Positions 27,585 through 36,574 of a DNA stretch of 64,000 bases are shown here, piece by piece (position 1 is the stretch's first letter; every line of letters begins with the position of its first letter). The notes under the pieces are model-generated. The model was given only the letters and a program-made list of their open reading frames with translations, did no database searches and was not told the DNA's origin. This DNA is from Sphingomonas aerophila (lineage in GTDB: Bacteria > Pseudomonadota > Alphaproteobacteria > Sphingomonadales > Sphingomonadaceae). The position numbers and the translations under genes were made by a program. The DNA is taken from contig NZ_JACIJK010000012.1 of NCBI RefSeq assembly GCF_014199305.1, positions 1 through 64,000 on the forward strand, given 5' to 3'.

Positions 27585-27829
27585 TGGCCGGGCAAGCGAT
27601 CCTGTACCGCATGGTGCTGCCTGAGCACACCTGCCCCTTTGGCGTGCGGGCCAAGCAGATGCTGGAGCGGGCGGGATATAACATCGACGATCGCGTGCTG
27701 AACAGCCGCGACGAGGTGGAGGCGCTGAAGGCCGACATGGGTGTCGACACCACTCCACAGGTGTTCATCGACGGCGAGCTGATCGGCGGCAGCGACGCGC
27801 TCGAAACGTTCCTCGCGGAACAGCGCTGA
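27584..27829 (+). CDS. Glutaredoxin (CPFG active site)
   Basis: An 81-residue thioredoxin-fold protein with TCPFGVRAKQML (Cys17 and no second cysteine at +3, so a monothiol-type site), cis-Pro loop TTPQVFIDG and GGSDALETFL for glutathione binding. It would exchange electrons with glutathione and mixed disulfides, or handle iron-sulfur clusters. The ATG overlaps the stop of the preceding gene. The CPFG rather than CGFS/CPYC signature is unusual but is seen in several glutaredoxin groups. Part of the dehydrogenase/hemerythrin cluster. Confidence 0.88.
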   Translation: MAGQAILYRMVLPEHTCPFGVRAKQMLERAGYNIDDRVLNSRDEVEALKADMGVDTTPQVFIDGELIGGSDALETFLAEQR

Positions 27830-27852
27830 CGTAGAAACGGACGGAGCCGCCC

Positions 27853-28683
27853 ATGCGATCGCTTGCGCAACAGGACGTCGCGGAAATGGGCGGGCGCTGG
27901 AGCGTGCTCAGCCGTCAAAAGGCGGATCACGTCGAACTCGACCGGCTGCTCGGGTGCCTTGCAGAAGCGCCCCCGAGCGGCCAGCCGGCAGTGCTGCTCC
28001 GGATCTATCGGCTCGTCTTTCCCCACGCGTTCGCCGAAGAAGCGGTGCTGTGGCCGGCCATTCGTCGCGTCCTGCCGGACGGGCAGGAGCTGACCCTGCG
28101 TGTCGAGCAGGAGCACCAGCAGATCAACCAGCTGGTGACCCGGCTGGAGGCGCTGGAGCCCGGGACGCCCGATCACGCGGACGTGCTGGCCCGGGTCGTG
28201 GACTTGCTGCGCGCGGACGTGCGGGACGAAGAGGACCTGCTGCTGCCCCGCCTTCAGGAAAAGCTGTCGCCTGCGCAGTTGCGCTCGCTCGGGTTCGCCT
28301 GGGAGGCGGTCAAGCGGATCGCGCCGACCCGCGCCCATCCGGTCGTTGCGCGGCGGCCGCCGGGCAATGTGCTGTCGGCGCTGCCCCTGACGATCCTCGA
28401 CCGCAGCCGTGATCATGTCGAAGCGGCGCTTCATCGCGGCCGCCACGCTCGGCGGGCATTGACCAAGGCCGGGGATGCGCTTGCCCGGACCTCGCGCGCG
28501 GTAGAGAATCTGCCCGGCATGGATCGGGGCGAGGACCCGTCGACCCACATTCCGCGTCGCCGGTCGCCCTGGGGCGTCATCGCCCTCGTCGCCGTCGCGG
28601 GGGCGGCCGTGGGTGCCGGCCTGCGCGCTCAGCGGGGTGGGACAGCTCGCCGGCCCACGGAACACGCAAAGGAAGTCAGATGA
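27853..28683 (+). CDS. Hemerythrin-like (HHE) domain protein with C-terminal membrane anchor
   Basis: A 276-residue protein. Residues 15-145 contain the four-helix HHE pattern: QKADHVELDRLL, FPHAFAEEAVLWP, VEQEHQQIN and VRDEEDLLLPRL, supplying His and Glu ligands for a di-iron site. A basic linker (180-235) leads to one hydrophobic helix (SPWGVIALVAVAGAAVGAGL, about residues 238-258). Such proteins sense or bind oxygen, nitric oxide or iron, and the context with a glutaredoxin and a formaldehyde-dehydrogenase-like enzyme suggests nitrosative or formaldehyde stress. That context reading is inference. It overlaps the next small gene by 4 nt. Confidence 0.85.
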   Translation: MRSLAQQDVAEMGGRWSVLSRQKADHVELDRLLGCLAEAPPSGQPAVLLRIYRLVFPHAFAEEAVLWPAIRRVLPDGQELTLRVEQEHQQINQLVTRLEALEPGTPDHADVLARVVDLLRADVRDEEDLLLPRLQEKLSPAQLRSLGFAWEAVKRIAPTRAHPVVARRPPGNVLSALPLTILDRSRDHVEAALHRGRHARRALTKAGDALARTSRAVENLPGMDRGEDPSTHIPRRRSPWGVIALVAVAGAAVGAGLRAQRGGTARRPTEHAKEVR

Positions 28684-28910
28684 TCAGCGACAACAGCAAC
28701 GATCGGGCACCGCAGGCGGAAACGGAACGACCGTCCGCTGAATCGGGGAACTCGTCCAGCGCGGTAAGGGGAACGAGCAGTGCCGCTGCCTCAGGGGTCA
28801 CCGGCGACGATGCCGGCGCGGGTCTGGTGGGCGGGGCCGATGCCTATCCGTCCGACGGCGCGTCACCTGACCGCGGTGGATCGGCGGGCACGGCCGACAA
28901 GCCTGAATGA
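28680..28910 (+). CDS. Small Ser/Gly/Asp-rich hydrophilic protein
   Basis: A 76-residue low-complexity acidic protein (Ser, Gly, Ala, Asp, Glu), probably disordered. No motif. The start ATG overlaps the stop of the hemerythrin-like gene (ATGA), which supports translation. Function unknown. Low complexity makes an artefact possible but the overlap argues for a real gene. Confidence 0.5.
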   Translation: MISDNSNDRAPQAETERPSAESGNSSSAVRGTSSAAASGVTGDDAGAGLVGGADAYPSDGASPDRGGSAGTADKPE

Positions 28911-28931
28911 AGCAGGCGCACCCGGCTAGCC

Positions 28932-29051
28932 TCAGCGCCAAAATGCCCAGTATTGAATTGTGCTGTACAAGATCACGATCAGTACCAGCGCAATCAGACA
29001 GATAATCGCCAAGCGCAGGTAGTTGGGGCTGCTGACAGGTGGGCGGTCCAT
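28932..29051 (-). CDS. 39-residue single-pass membrane peptide
   Basis: Starts ATG at 29051 with AGGAT about 9 nt upstream and ends at 28932. The first 12 residues are polar (MDRPPVSSPNYL), then one uninterrupted hydrophobic helix (about 13-29, LAIICLIALVLIVILY), then an aromatic-rich tail (IQYWAFWR). The layout of short N-tail, single helix, Trp-rich end is typical of membrane microproteins. It is convergent with the gene at 28680 and on the same strand as the AraC gene at 29213. Function unknown. Confidence 0.55.
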   Translation of the reverse strand: MDRPPVSSPNYLRLAIICLIALVLIVILYSTIQYWAFWR

Positions 29052-29212
29052 GATGCACATCCTAGCAAGATGGATGGCAAACCGTCGACCACGGCATTTG
29101 TTCAAGCAATCGTTGTTATACTAGATCAACTTGACCGCATGCTCGCATGAGGCACGGAAATACTCACCTGGATCAATCTCGACCAGGCCTGCCCTTGCCG
29201 GCTCGCGCGTGA

Positions 29213-30109
29213 TTACAGCGCAATACCGCGGTCCGGGGCGGTCTGAAGCCGGGCAATATCCTGGCGCGGGGGAGCGCCGAACAATCGGCGATACTCCCGG
29301 CTGAACTGCGACGGGCTTTCATACCCGACCGCGAAGCTGGCGCTGCCCGCAGTCGCGCCGCGGACCAGCATCAGCCGCCGAGCCTCCTGCAGCCGCAATT
29401 GCTTCTGATATTCGAGCGGGGTCATGTGAGTGATCGCCTTGAAATGCGCGTGAAGGGACGAGGTGCTCATCCCCGCCTCTGCTGCAACCTCCTCAATGCG
29501 CAATTGCGCGTCATAGCGGGCGCGAATGGCGGCAATGGCGCGACTGACCTGGTTCAGGTGGCTGCCCGCCGTCGCAACGTGCCGCAGCATGGCGCCATGC
29601 GGTCCCATCAACAGCCGATACAGGATCTCCCGCTCGATCAGCGGCGCGAGCGCGGCGATGGTGTCGGGCCGGTCGAGCAGCCGGACCAGCCGGCACGCCG
29701 CGTCGATCAGGTCGGGATCGCTCGGGTATACTCCCAACGCCGGCATGTCGCTTCGGCTGGAGCTGCCGCCCTCGGCCACGATCAACTCGGCGAGCGCGGC
29801 GGGATCGATGTCGATCTTGCAGCATAGATACGGTTTGTCGCTGCTCGCCTGGAGGATGTGGCCGACCAGTGGCAGGTCGACCGACACCAGCAGATAGCGC
29901 GACGCGTCATAGACCATGGTGGCATCGCCGATGGACACGCGCTTTGACCCCTGGGCGATCAGGCAAAGCGAGGCTTCGTAAACGGCGGGCGTCGGAACGC
30001 TCGGCTGATTGGCGCGGATCAGTGACAGGCGCGGCAATGCCGTGCCCAGGATGCCGGGCTCGGCCATATGACGCTCGATGAGCCGCGCAAGCTCGACGAT
30101 CTTCTCCAT
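29213..30109 (-). CDS. AraC-family transcriptional regulator (AraC_N type)
   Basis: A 298-residue regulator. Residues 20-180 match the AraC_N cupin-like sensing domain (VYEASLCLIAQGSKRVSIGD, then YDASRYLLVSVDLPLVGHIL). Residues 195-290 hold the two HTH motifs (IEEVAAEAGMSTSSLHAHFKAITHMTPLEYQK and SFAVGYESPSQFSREYRRLFG). It sits divergent from the SDR gene with a 147-bp shared promoter region, a common pair in which the regulator controls the oxidoreductase in response to aldehydes or similar compounds. Start ATG 30109. Confidence 0.9.
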   Translation of the reverse strand: MEKIVELARLIERHMAEPGILGTALPRLSLIRANQPSVPTPAVYEASLCLIAQGSKRVSIGDATMVYDASRYLLVSVDLPLVGHILQASSDKPYLCCKIDIDPAALAELIVAEGGSSSRSDMPALGVYPSDPDLIDAACRLVRLLDRPDTIAALAPLIEREILYRLLMGPHGAMLRHVATAGSHLNQVSRAIAAIRARYDAQLRIEEVAAEAGMSTSSLHAHFKAITHMTPLEYQKQLRLQEARRLMLVRGATAGSASFAVGYESPSQFSREYRRLFGAPPRQDIARLQTAPDRGIAL

Positions 30110-30256
30110 GCCCGGGTCATCGCCGCGACGGCGTTCTCCCGCAACCCGTGTCGGGCAACGCTGGAGGATCGTGCAAGCCTATCGGACGATCGCTCTACCG
30201 GTCCGCAGCCCCGACGCGCCATCTGGCTCACATCACCCCAACCCAAGGAGAAGATC

Positions 30257-30982
30257 ATGACGCAGAGCATGAACAAGGTCGTGCTGGTTACCGGCGCATC
30301 GAGCGGCATCGGTGAGGCAACGGTGCGCGAACTGGCGAGCGCCGGCGCGCAACTGTTTATCGGCGCCCGGCGTGGCGAGCGGCTAAGGGCGCTGGCCGTG
30401 GAACTGGGCGACCGCGTGGCCTGGCGCGAACTCGACGTGACGGACGGGGCGGACTTCGACGCCTTTGCCGATGCCGCGGCGGAGCGGTTCGGGCGTATCG
30501 ACGTGCTGGTCAACAATGCCGGGGTGATGCCGCTGTCGCCGCTCGCCGCGTTGAAGCGTGACGAGTGGAAGCGCATGATCGACGTCAACATCCACGGCGT
30601 GCTCAACGGCATCGCCGCGGTGCTGCCGCGCTTCGTGGCGCAGCGGAACGGCCATGTCGTCAACGTGGCCTCGGTGGGCGCGCACCTCGTGCTGCCGACC
30701 GCGGCCGTGTACTGCGGCACCAAATACGCCGTTTGGGCGATCACCGAAGGGCTGCGGCAAGAGCATGACGAGATCCGATCCACGATCATCTCGCCCGGCG
30801 TGACCGCGACGGAGCTTGGCGACGACATCAGCGATCCGGGCGTGGCGGCGGCGCTGAAGGACTGGCGGCAGAAGTCGCTGACCCCGGACGCGATCGCCCA
30901 CGCGATCCGCTATGCCCTGGAGCAGCCCGACGGCGTCGATATCAACGAGATCATCGTACGCCCCACGGCCGCGAACATGTAG
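30257..30982 (+). CDS. Short-chain dehydrogenase/reductase (SDR)
   Basis: A 241-residue NAD(P)-dependent oxidoreductase of classical SDR type: TGASSGIG (residues 14-21), NNAG in LVNNAGVMPLSPL, catalytic Ser in VASVG and the YCGTKYA triad (Tyr and Lys). ATG 30257 follows AAGGAG, and the longer frame to 30068 overlaps the divergent AraC gene and is not used. Length is normal for the family. The divergent AraC gene is the likely regulator. Confidence 0.92.
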   Translation: MTQSMNKVVLVTGASSGIGEATVRELASAGAQLFIGARRGERLRALAVELGDRVAWRELDVTDGADFDAFADAAAERFGRIDVLVNNAGVMPLSPLAALKRDEWKRMIDVNIHGVLNGIAAVLPRFVAQRNGHVVNVASVGAHLVLPTAAVYCGTKYAVWAITEGLRQEHDEIRSTIISPGVTATELGDDISDPGVAAALKDWRQKSLTPDAIAHAIRYALEQPDGVDINEIIVRPTAANM

Positions 30983-30994
30983 GCGATGTGCCTC

Positions 30995-31028
30995 GCGCCG
31001 GCCCGCGGGATCCTCTCGCGGCCGGCGC
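30995..31028. terminator. GC-rich hairpin after the SDR gene
   Basis: GCGCCGGCC and GGCCGGCGC form a perfect 9-bp stem starting 12 nt after the SDR stop codon. No T-tract follows, so intrinsic termination is uncertain. Confidence 0.4.
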
Positions 31029-31078
31029 CCGACCCGCTTCAGCCGTAAAATGTTTCAAAGCGTTGGCGAACTCGGCAC

Positions 31079-32422
31079 GTGAAGGTGGCTAAGGCGTTGG
31101 CGCGGGCAGGGGACGGGAGACGCGCCATTACCACCTTCATGTTTGCGACCGGCATCGAGAACAGCGTGCCGACCATCAATAACGGCCGCACCCGCATCGA
31201 TGAAATGGAGAGTTGTGGCCATTATCAGCGCTGGCGCGAGGACTTCGCGCTGGTGGAGGAGATGGGGATCGGCTTTCTTCGGTTCGGCCCGCCGATCCAC
31301 AAGACCTGGCTGGGTGAGGGGCGCTATGACTGGTCGTTCGCGGACGAAACATTCGCCGACCTGAGGCGCCGCAACATCGTGCCGATCGTCGACTTGTGCC
31401 ACTTCGGCGTGCCCGACTGGATCGGAGATTTCCAGAACCCGGACTTCCCGGACCTGTTCTGCAACTATGCCGGGGAGTTCTCGCGCCGCTACCCCTGGGT
31501 GCAGCTTTATACCCCGGTGAACGAGATGTTCATCTGCGCGACCTTTTCCGCGCGATACGGCTGGTGGAACGAGCAATTGCAGACCGATCGCGGCTTTGTC
31601 ACCGCGCTCAAACACTTGGTCAAAGCCAATGTGCAGGCCATGCGCGAGATCCTGCAGATCAGGCCCGACGCCATCTTCATCCAGAGCGAGTCGTCCGAAT
31701 ATTTCCATGCGGAGTCGCCCAAGGCGATCCGTCCCGCCGAGCTGATGAACTCTCAGCGCTTTCTGTCGCTGGACCTCAACTACGGGCGTCGTGTCGATTC
31801 AGAGATGTACGAATACCTCATGGATAACGGCATGACTCGGGCGGAATATCACTTCTTCCTCGACAATCGCCTGAAGCAGCACTGCATCATGGGTAACGAC
31901 TATTACGTCACCAACGAGCATCGCGTGTCTGATGACGGCGTGACGCGCGCCGCGGGTGAGATCTTCGGCTACAGCGAGATCACGCGGCAGTACCACGCCC
32001 GCTATCGCCTGCCCGTGATGCACACCGAAACCAACCTCAACCAGGGGCCGCTCGGCACGGAGGCGGTGGATTGGCTGTGGAAGGAGTGGGCCAACGTCCT
32101 GCGCGTGCGCAACGACGGCGTGCCCGTGGTCGGCTTCACCTGGTATTCGCTGACGGATCAGGTCGACTGGGACACCGCGCTTCGGGAAAAGAACGGCAAC
32201 GTCAATCCGCTCGGGCTGTTCGACCTGGACCGCAACATCCGCCCGGTCGGACGGGCATACAAGAAGCTGATCGGCCAGTGGCGCGACGTGCTGCCGACCC
32301 AAAGCCTGTGCCTGACCGTGCCGGTGGTGATGCCGCGCGAGGACGGCGACGACCATGCGGAAGCGCAATGGGTGCGCGCGGAGGAGATGCTGATCGCCGC
32401 CGCCGCGGCGCAGGGCGAGTAA
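31079..32422 (+). CDS. Family 1 glycosyl hydrolase-like protein
   Basis: A 447-residue (beta/alpha)8 barrel related to GH1 and without a signal peptide. The acid/base region reads YTPVNEMFICATF, with NEM where the family usually has NEP. The nucleophile strand reads PVMHTETNLNQ, with a Thr-Glu. Both Glu are kept, so hydrolysis or transglycosylation of beta-glycosides remains possible, but the active-site neighbourhood is diverged. Start GTG 31079 has no strong RBS, and a later ATG at 31139 (MFATGIENS) is possible. It is a relative of the GH1 half of the fusion at 21754. The esterase at 32426 converges on it. Confidence 0.82.
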   Translation: MKVAKALARAGDGRRAITTFMFATGIENSVPTINNGRTRIDEMESCGHYQRWREDFALVEEMGIGFLRFGPPIHKTWLGEGRYDWSFADETFADLRRRNIVPIVDLCHFGVPDWIGDFQNPDFPDLFCNYAGEFSRRYPWVQLYTPVNEMFICATFSARYGWWNEQLQTDRGFVTALKHLVKANVQAMREILQIRPDAIFIQSESSEYFHAESPKAIRPAELMNSQRFLSLDLNYGRRVDSEMYEYLMDNGMTRAEYHFFLDNRLKQHCIMGNDYYVTNEHRVSDDGVTRAAGEIFGYSEITRQYHARYRLPVMHTETNLNQGPLGTEAVDWLWKEWANVLRVRNDGVPVVGFTWYSLTDQVDWDTALREKNGNVNPLGLFDLDRNIRPVGRAYKKLIGQWRDVLPTQSLCLTVPVVMPREDGDDHAEAQWVRAEEMLIAAAAAQGE

Positions 32423-32425
32423 GCC

Positions 32426-33310
32426 TCAGCGGGCCGGAGCGGTTGGGCGCGGGTGCAACCAGCCACTGTCGCTCAGCCAGTCGGCCAGGCGGTCGGGCCA
32501 GTGCAGGATGCTGATCCGTTCGGATCTCGCGCCGATGTTGAACGCGTGGTCGGTGTCCGCGAACAGGTGCAGTTCCGCCGATACCCCCGCATCGCGCAAC
32601 TGGTTGTAGAGTGTCATGGCCGGTGGCGCGCAGCATTTGTCGAGCGAACCCGCTGCGATGAACGCAGGCGGCGCGCCCGCAGCGCTCTTTGCCGGTGAGC
32701 CGAGCGGACCGGGATAGACCAGCACCTGGAAGTCAGGCCGTGCGCTCACCCGGTCGATCGCATCGCCGGCGAGTGCGACGGGCGGCGGATTGTCGGCAAC
32801 GAGCTGTACCAGCTCGCCGCCCGCCGAAAAGCCCATCACGCCGATCCGCGCCGGGTCGATGCCATAATCGCGGGCGTGGGCGCGGACATACCGCACCGCG
32901 CGGACCAGGTCGGCCGCCGCGTCGCGCTCGATCGAGTAGGTCGATCCCGGCTCGCGCGAGAGGCGGTATTTGAGCACGAACGCGGTAACGCCATAGCGGG
33001 TCAGCGCCTTTGCCGGCCCCATGCCTTCGTTGATCCACACCAGCATGTTGTGGCCGCCGCCCGGCACCACGATCACCGCCGCGCCGTTCGCATGGGACGG
33101 GTCGGCGCGCATCACCGTCAGCGAGGGCGCGTGGACGTTGTGAACATAGGTGTTCTCGATCCGCTCGGGCTCGCCGCGATGCGCTTGCGCACCCGGCGCG
33201 CCCTTGGGCCACAGCGTCACCACCTCTGCTGCGGGGATGGCGGGGGCGACCTGTGCGGCTGCAGGCATCGCGGCCGCGACCAGGCATAGGGCAAGGAGGC
33301 GGAGGATCAC
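32426..33310 (-). CDS. Secreted alpha/beta hydrolase (acetyl-xylan-esterase-like)
   Basis: A 294-residue hydrolase. The start is GTG 33310 (AGGAG upstream, signal peptide ILRLLALCLVAAAMPAAAQ). The oxyanion motif is VPGGGHNMLV, the nucleophile motif is GFSAGG (Ser) and the catalytic His lies in ADTDHAF near the end, with an Asp probably in AAGSLDKC. The pattern matches BD-FAE/DLH-type esterases that remove acetyl or feruloyl groups from polysaccharides. Divergent from the first GH55-like gene with a 132-bp shared promoter region carrying the 33370-33385 inverted repeat, so it may be co-regulated with that locus. Confidence 0.85.
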   Translation of the reverse strand: MILRLLALCLVAAAMPAAAQVAPAIPAAEVVTLWPKGAPGAQAHRGEPERIENTYVHNVHAPSLTVMRADPSHANGAAVIVVPGGGHNMLVWINEGMGPAKALTRYGVTAFVLKYRLSREPGSTYSIERDAAADLVRAVRYVRAHARDYGIDPARIGVMGFSAGGELVQLVADNPPPVALAGDAIDRVSARPDFQVLVYPGPLGSPAKSAAGAPPAFIAAGSLDKCCAPPAMTLYNQLRDAGVSAELHLFADTDHAFNIGARSERISILHWPDRLADWLSDSGWLHPRPTAPAR

Positions 33311-33369
33311 GGGGTGTTTGCTCCTGCTGGTGGTCGGGCCGCTCTGCCATGGACGGCCCGGTGGGTCAC

Positions 33370-33385
33370 TGCGACGATGGTCGCA
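33370..33385. promoter_or_regulatory. Inverted repeat upstream of GH55-like gene A, shared with gene B
   Basis: TGCGAC-GATG-GTCGCA, a perfect 6-bp inverted repeat with a 4-nt spacer, 58 bp before the ATG of the first GH55-like gene and in the shared promoter of the divergent esterase. A near-identical 14-mer (ACGACCATGGTCGC against GCGACGATGGTCGC, two differences) lies upstream of the second paralog at 39812-39825. Candidate operator for the locus regulator. Confidence 0.5.
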
Positions 33386-33442
33386 CATGCTGCCCCAAAC
33401 CGCCTAGGCTAGGAGAAGCGCACAATACGGGAGACACGGGTG

Positions 33443-36442
33443 ATGAAGGCTATCCTGGCGGCCACGACGGCCTTGATGCTGCTGCCCGTGCCGGCGCTGG
33501 CGAAGTCGACTTCCGTGTACCTGACGCGGCCGGACGATCCGCGCGCGATCGTCGCGGCGGGCGTGGGCGACGGACGGGCCGACGACTCCGCCGCCTTGCA
33601 GCGCGCGATCGACACCGCGGCCCAGGGCGGGCGTGGCGGCGTCGTGTTCGTGCCATCGGGGCGCTATCGCATCAGCCGCACGATCCTGGTGCGATCGGGC
33701 GTGCGCGTGTTCGGGGTGGGTCCAACCCGTCCGGTCATCGTGCTGGGCGACAACACGCTCGGTTATGGCGAGGGGCTGGCCGCGATGGTCGCCTTTACCG
33801 GCGAGGACCAGTACCGCGTCGGCAAGGCGCCGGTGCCGCCGCGCACCACCGTGCCCTTCGACCCTTCGATCTTCGACGCGACTTCCAGCACCTTTTACTC
33901 CGCCCTGTCGAACATCGATTTCGAGATCGGGCAGGGCAATGCCGGTGCGGTCGCCGTTCGCTTCCGCGTCGCGCAGCATGGCTATTTGCGCCATGTCGAC
34001 TTCCACCTGGGGTCGGGCCTGGCCGGCATCTATCAGGCGGGCAACGAGTGCGAGGACCTGCGCTTCTACGGCGGGCGCTATGGCATCCTGACCGAAAAGA
34101 CCTCGCCCGCCTGGCAGTTCACGCTGATCGATTCGGAGTTCGACGGACAGCGCGAGGCGGCGATCCGCGAGCATGAGGTCGACCTGACGCTGGTCAACGT
34201 CGCCATGCGCAACACCCCGGTCGGGATCGAGATCAACCGCGGCCAGTCGGATTCGCTATGGGGCAAGGACGTCCGGTTCGAGAACATCGCCCAGGCGGGC
34301 GTCGTGATCTCGGAAGAGAATAATGTCTTCACCCAGATAGGCTTCGAGAACGCGGTTGCGGTCAACACGCCGACCTTTGCGCGCTTCCGTGACAGCGGCC
34401 GCACGGTGGCGGGGCAGGGCAGGGCGTACCGGGTCGCGGACTTCTCCTATGCCCTGAAGGTCCCAGCGCTCGGTCAGATGGGCGATTATGCCACCACTGC
34501 CGTCATCAAGCCGCTGTCGAGCGCGCCCAAGCGCCGCGCCAACGCGATCCGCGCGCTGCCGCCGGTCAGCCAATGGGCAAACGTCCGCTCGCTGGGGGTG
34601 AAGGGCGACGATGCGACGGACGACACTGCCGCCCTGCAGCGCGCGATCGACACGCATCGCGTGCTCTACCTGCCGCTTGGCCGTTACCGTGTGTCCGACA
34701 CGCTGAAGCTTCGCCCCGACACGGTGCTGATCGCGTTGCACCCCAGCCTGACGCACATCTATCTGCCCGATGAGCTGCCCGGCTATGCCGGCGTCGGCGG
34801 GCCCAAGGCGCTGATCGAGAGCGCGAAGGGCGGCAACGCGATCGTGCATGGCGTCGGCCTGTGGACGGGCGGGGTGAACCCGCGCGCGACGGCGCTGTTG
34901 TGGAAGGCGGGCGAGGCGTCGGAGGTCAACGACGTCAAGATCCAGGGCGGTGGCGGCACCGACCTTGGCACCGGCAGCAAGATCGGCTTTGGCGATCCGC
35001 GTGCGCGCTTCGACGGGCAGCATCCCAGCATCTGGGTGACCGATGGCGGCGGCGGCACCTTTTCGGCGATCTGGTCGCCCAACACGCTGGCCCAGGCCGG
35101 CTTCTATGTGTCCAACACCAAGACGCCCGGCCACGTCTATGAGCTGTCGGCGGAGCATCATTACCGTGCCGAAATCGTGCTCGACGGGGTGGAGAACTGG
35201 GAATTCCTGGCGCCGCAGACCGAGCAGGAGGTCGCGGACGGCGTCAACGCGGTGTCGACCGAGATGCGCAATTCGCGCAACATCCTGTTCGCCAACTACC
35301 ATGGCTATCGCGTCACCCGCACCGCCAAGCCGATGGACGCGGCGGTGAAGCTGTACAATTCGGGTGAGATCCGCTTCCGCAACGTCCATGTGAACGCGGA
35401 AAGCGGCTTTGCGAGCTGCGATGCCAAGGGCTGCGGCACCTACCTGCGCGCGAGCAAATATCCGGTCGAGAACGCGATCAAGGACATGACGCGCCAGCAG
35501 GAGGTGCGCGAGCGCGAGTTCGCGTCGCTGGACGTGCCCGCCGTACCAGCACAGGCCGCAACCGCCTCAATGGTTCCGGTCACCCAGGGCGTGCGGACGC
35601 TGGCAAGCGGCTTCTACTCGATCGCGGGCGGGGCAGTGGATGCCAAGGGCAAGCTGTTCTTCATCGACCGCTTCTTTCAGCGCATCCACGGCTGGTCGGC
35701 GGGCGAAGGGCTGACGATCGTCGCCGACGCGCCGCTCGACCCGGTGAACCTGGCAGTTGATCGCTCCGGCGACCTGCTGGTGCTGTCTTCGGCCGGACGT
35801 GACGGGACGGTTTATTCGATCGACCCGAAACAGCCCGCTGCGGTGCGGGTGATCCAGCCGACGCCCACCAGGTCCCGCGGCAATGCGGTGACGCTGCTGC
35901 CGGTCAACAGCTGGCACAACAGCGAGTTCAACGACCGGATCGACCCCAAGACCTACCAGTTCCCGACCATGACCGAGCTGTTCGCGCGGGAAGTCGGTGA
36001 GGTGAAGCAGTCCGAGTATGTATCACCGGACGGATCGCTGACGCTGCCCGCGTTCCGCGTCTGGAACCAGGGGCCGGACAACCACCAGGGCTGGCGCTGG
36101 TCCGACACGCTCGACGCCCATGGCTTCGTGGCGGCCAAGCCCGGCGAGCGCGCGTTCGTGACTAACCCGTCGCAGAACATCACCTATAGCGGGCTGGTGG
36201 GCGCGGGCGGCAGCCTGACCGACCTCAAGCCCTTTGCGAACCGGGGCGGCGAGAGCGTCGTGCGTGACGCCGCGGGCAATGTGTATGTCGCAAACGGGCA
36301 GGTGTTCGTTTACGCGCCCGATGGCTCGCTGACCCGGCGCATCGACGTGCCGCAGCGGCCGTTGCAGCTGGTGATCGGTGGGGAGAACGGGCGCACGCTG
36401 TTCATGCTGGCCCACCACGCGCTGTACGCGATCGACCTGTGA
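33443..36442 (+). CDS. GH55-like double beta-helix protein with C-terminal SMP-30-like domain (paralog A)
   Basis: A 999-residue exported protein; signal peptide to about residue 21 (LLPVPALAKS). Two pectate-lyase-3/GH55-type right-handed beta-helices follow, each opened by the N-cap motif GDGRADDSAALQRAID (about 42-57) and GDDATDDTAALQRAID (about 390-405). This is the usual GH55 arrangement of two stacked beta-helices. From about residue 700 comes a beta-propeller-like region resembling SMP-30/gluconolactonase (VDAKGKLFFIDRFFQRIHGW, then PVNLAVDRSGDLLVLSSAG). GH55 enzymes are exo-beta-1,3-glucanases. The substrate here is inferred. ATG 33443 (GTG 33440 also possible) behind GGGAGACACGG. Paralog B at 39918 is alike along its whole length. 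Confidence 0.82.
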   Translation: MKAILAATTALMLLPVPALAKSTSVYLTRPDDPRAIVAAGVGDGRADDSAALQRAIDTAAQGGRGGVVFVPSGRYRISRTILVRSGVRVFGVGPTRPVIVLGDNTLGYGEGLAAMVAFTGEDQYRVGKAPVPPRTTVPFDPSIFDATSSTFYSALSNIDFEIGQGNAGAVAVRFRVAQHGYLRHVDFHLGSGLAGIYQAGNECEDLRFYGGRYGILTEKTSPAWQFTLIDSEFDGQREAAIREHEVDLTLVNVAMRNTPVGIEINRGQSDSLWGKDVRFENIAQAGVVISEENNVFTQIGFENAVAVNTPTFARFRDSGRTVAGQGRAYRVADFSYALKVPALGQMGDYATTAVIKPLSSAPKRRANAIRALPPVSQWANVRSLGVKGDDATDDTAALQRAIDTHRVLYLPLGRYRVSDTLKLRPDTVLIALHPSLTHIYLPDELPGYAGVGGPKALIESAKGGNAIVHGVGLWTGGVNPRATALLWKAGEASEVNDVKIQGGGGTDLGTGSKIGFGDPRARFDGQHPSIWVTDGGGGTFSAIWSPNTLAQAGFYVSNTKTPGHVYELSAEHHYRAEIVLDGVENWEFLAPQTEQEVADGVNAVSTEMRNSRNILFANYHGYRVTRTAKPMDAAVKLYNSGEIRFRNVHVNAESGFASCDAKGCGTYLRASKYPVENAIKDMTRQQEVREREFASLDVPAVPAQAATASMVPVTQGVRTLASGFYSIAGGAVDAKGKLFFIDRFFQRIHGWSAGEGLTIVADAPLDPVNLAVDRSGDLLVLSSAGRDGTVYSIDPKQPAAVRVIQPTPTRSRGNAVTLLPVNSWHNSEFNDRIDPKTYQFPTMTELFAREVGEVKQSEYVSPDGSLTLPAFRVWNQGPDNHQGWRWSDTLDAHGFVAAKPGERAFVTNPSQNITYSGLVGAGGSLTDLKPFANRGGESVVRDAAGNVYVANGQVFVYAPDGSLTRRIDVPQRPLQLVIGGENGRTLFMLAHHALYAIDL

Positions 36443-36574
36443 GCAGCCGGGGTTGAAGCGTGGCGGCCAGGCGGTGACCCCGCCTGGCCATCGTCCTGCC
36501 GGACGGTCGGGGAGTTCGGCGGACACAAAAAACCGCCGGGCCCGGGTGGGCGCCGACGGTCAGGGGGGACTGGT

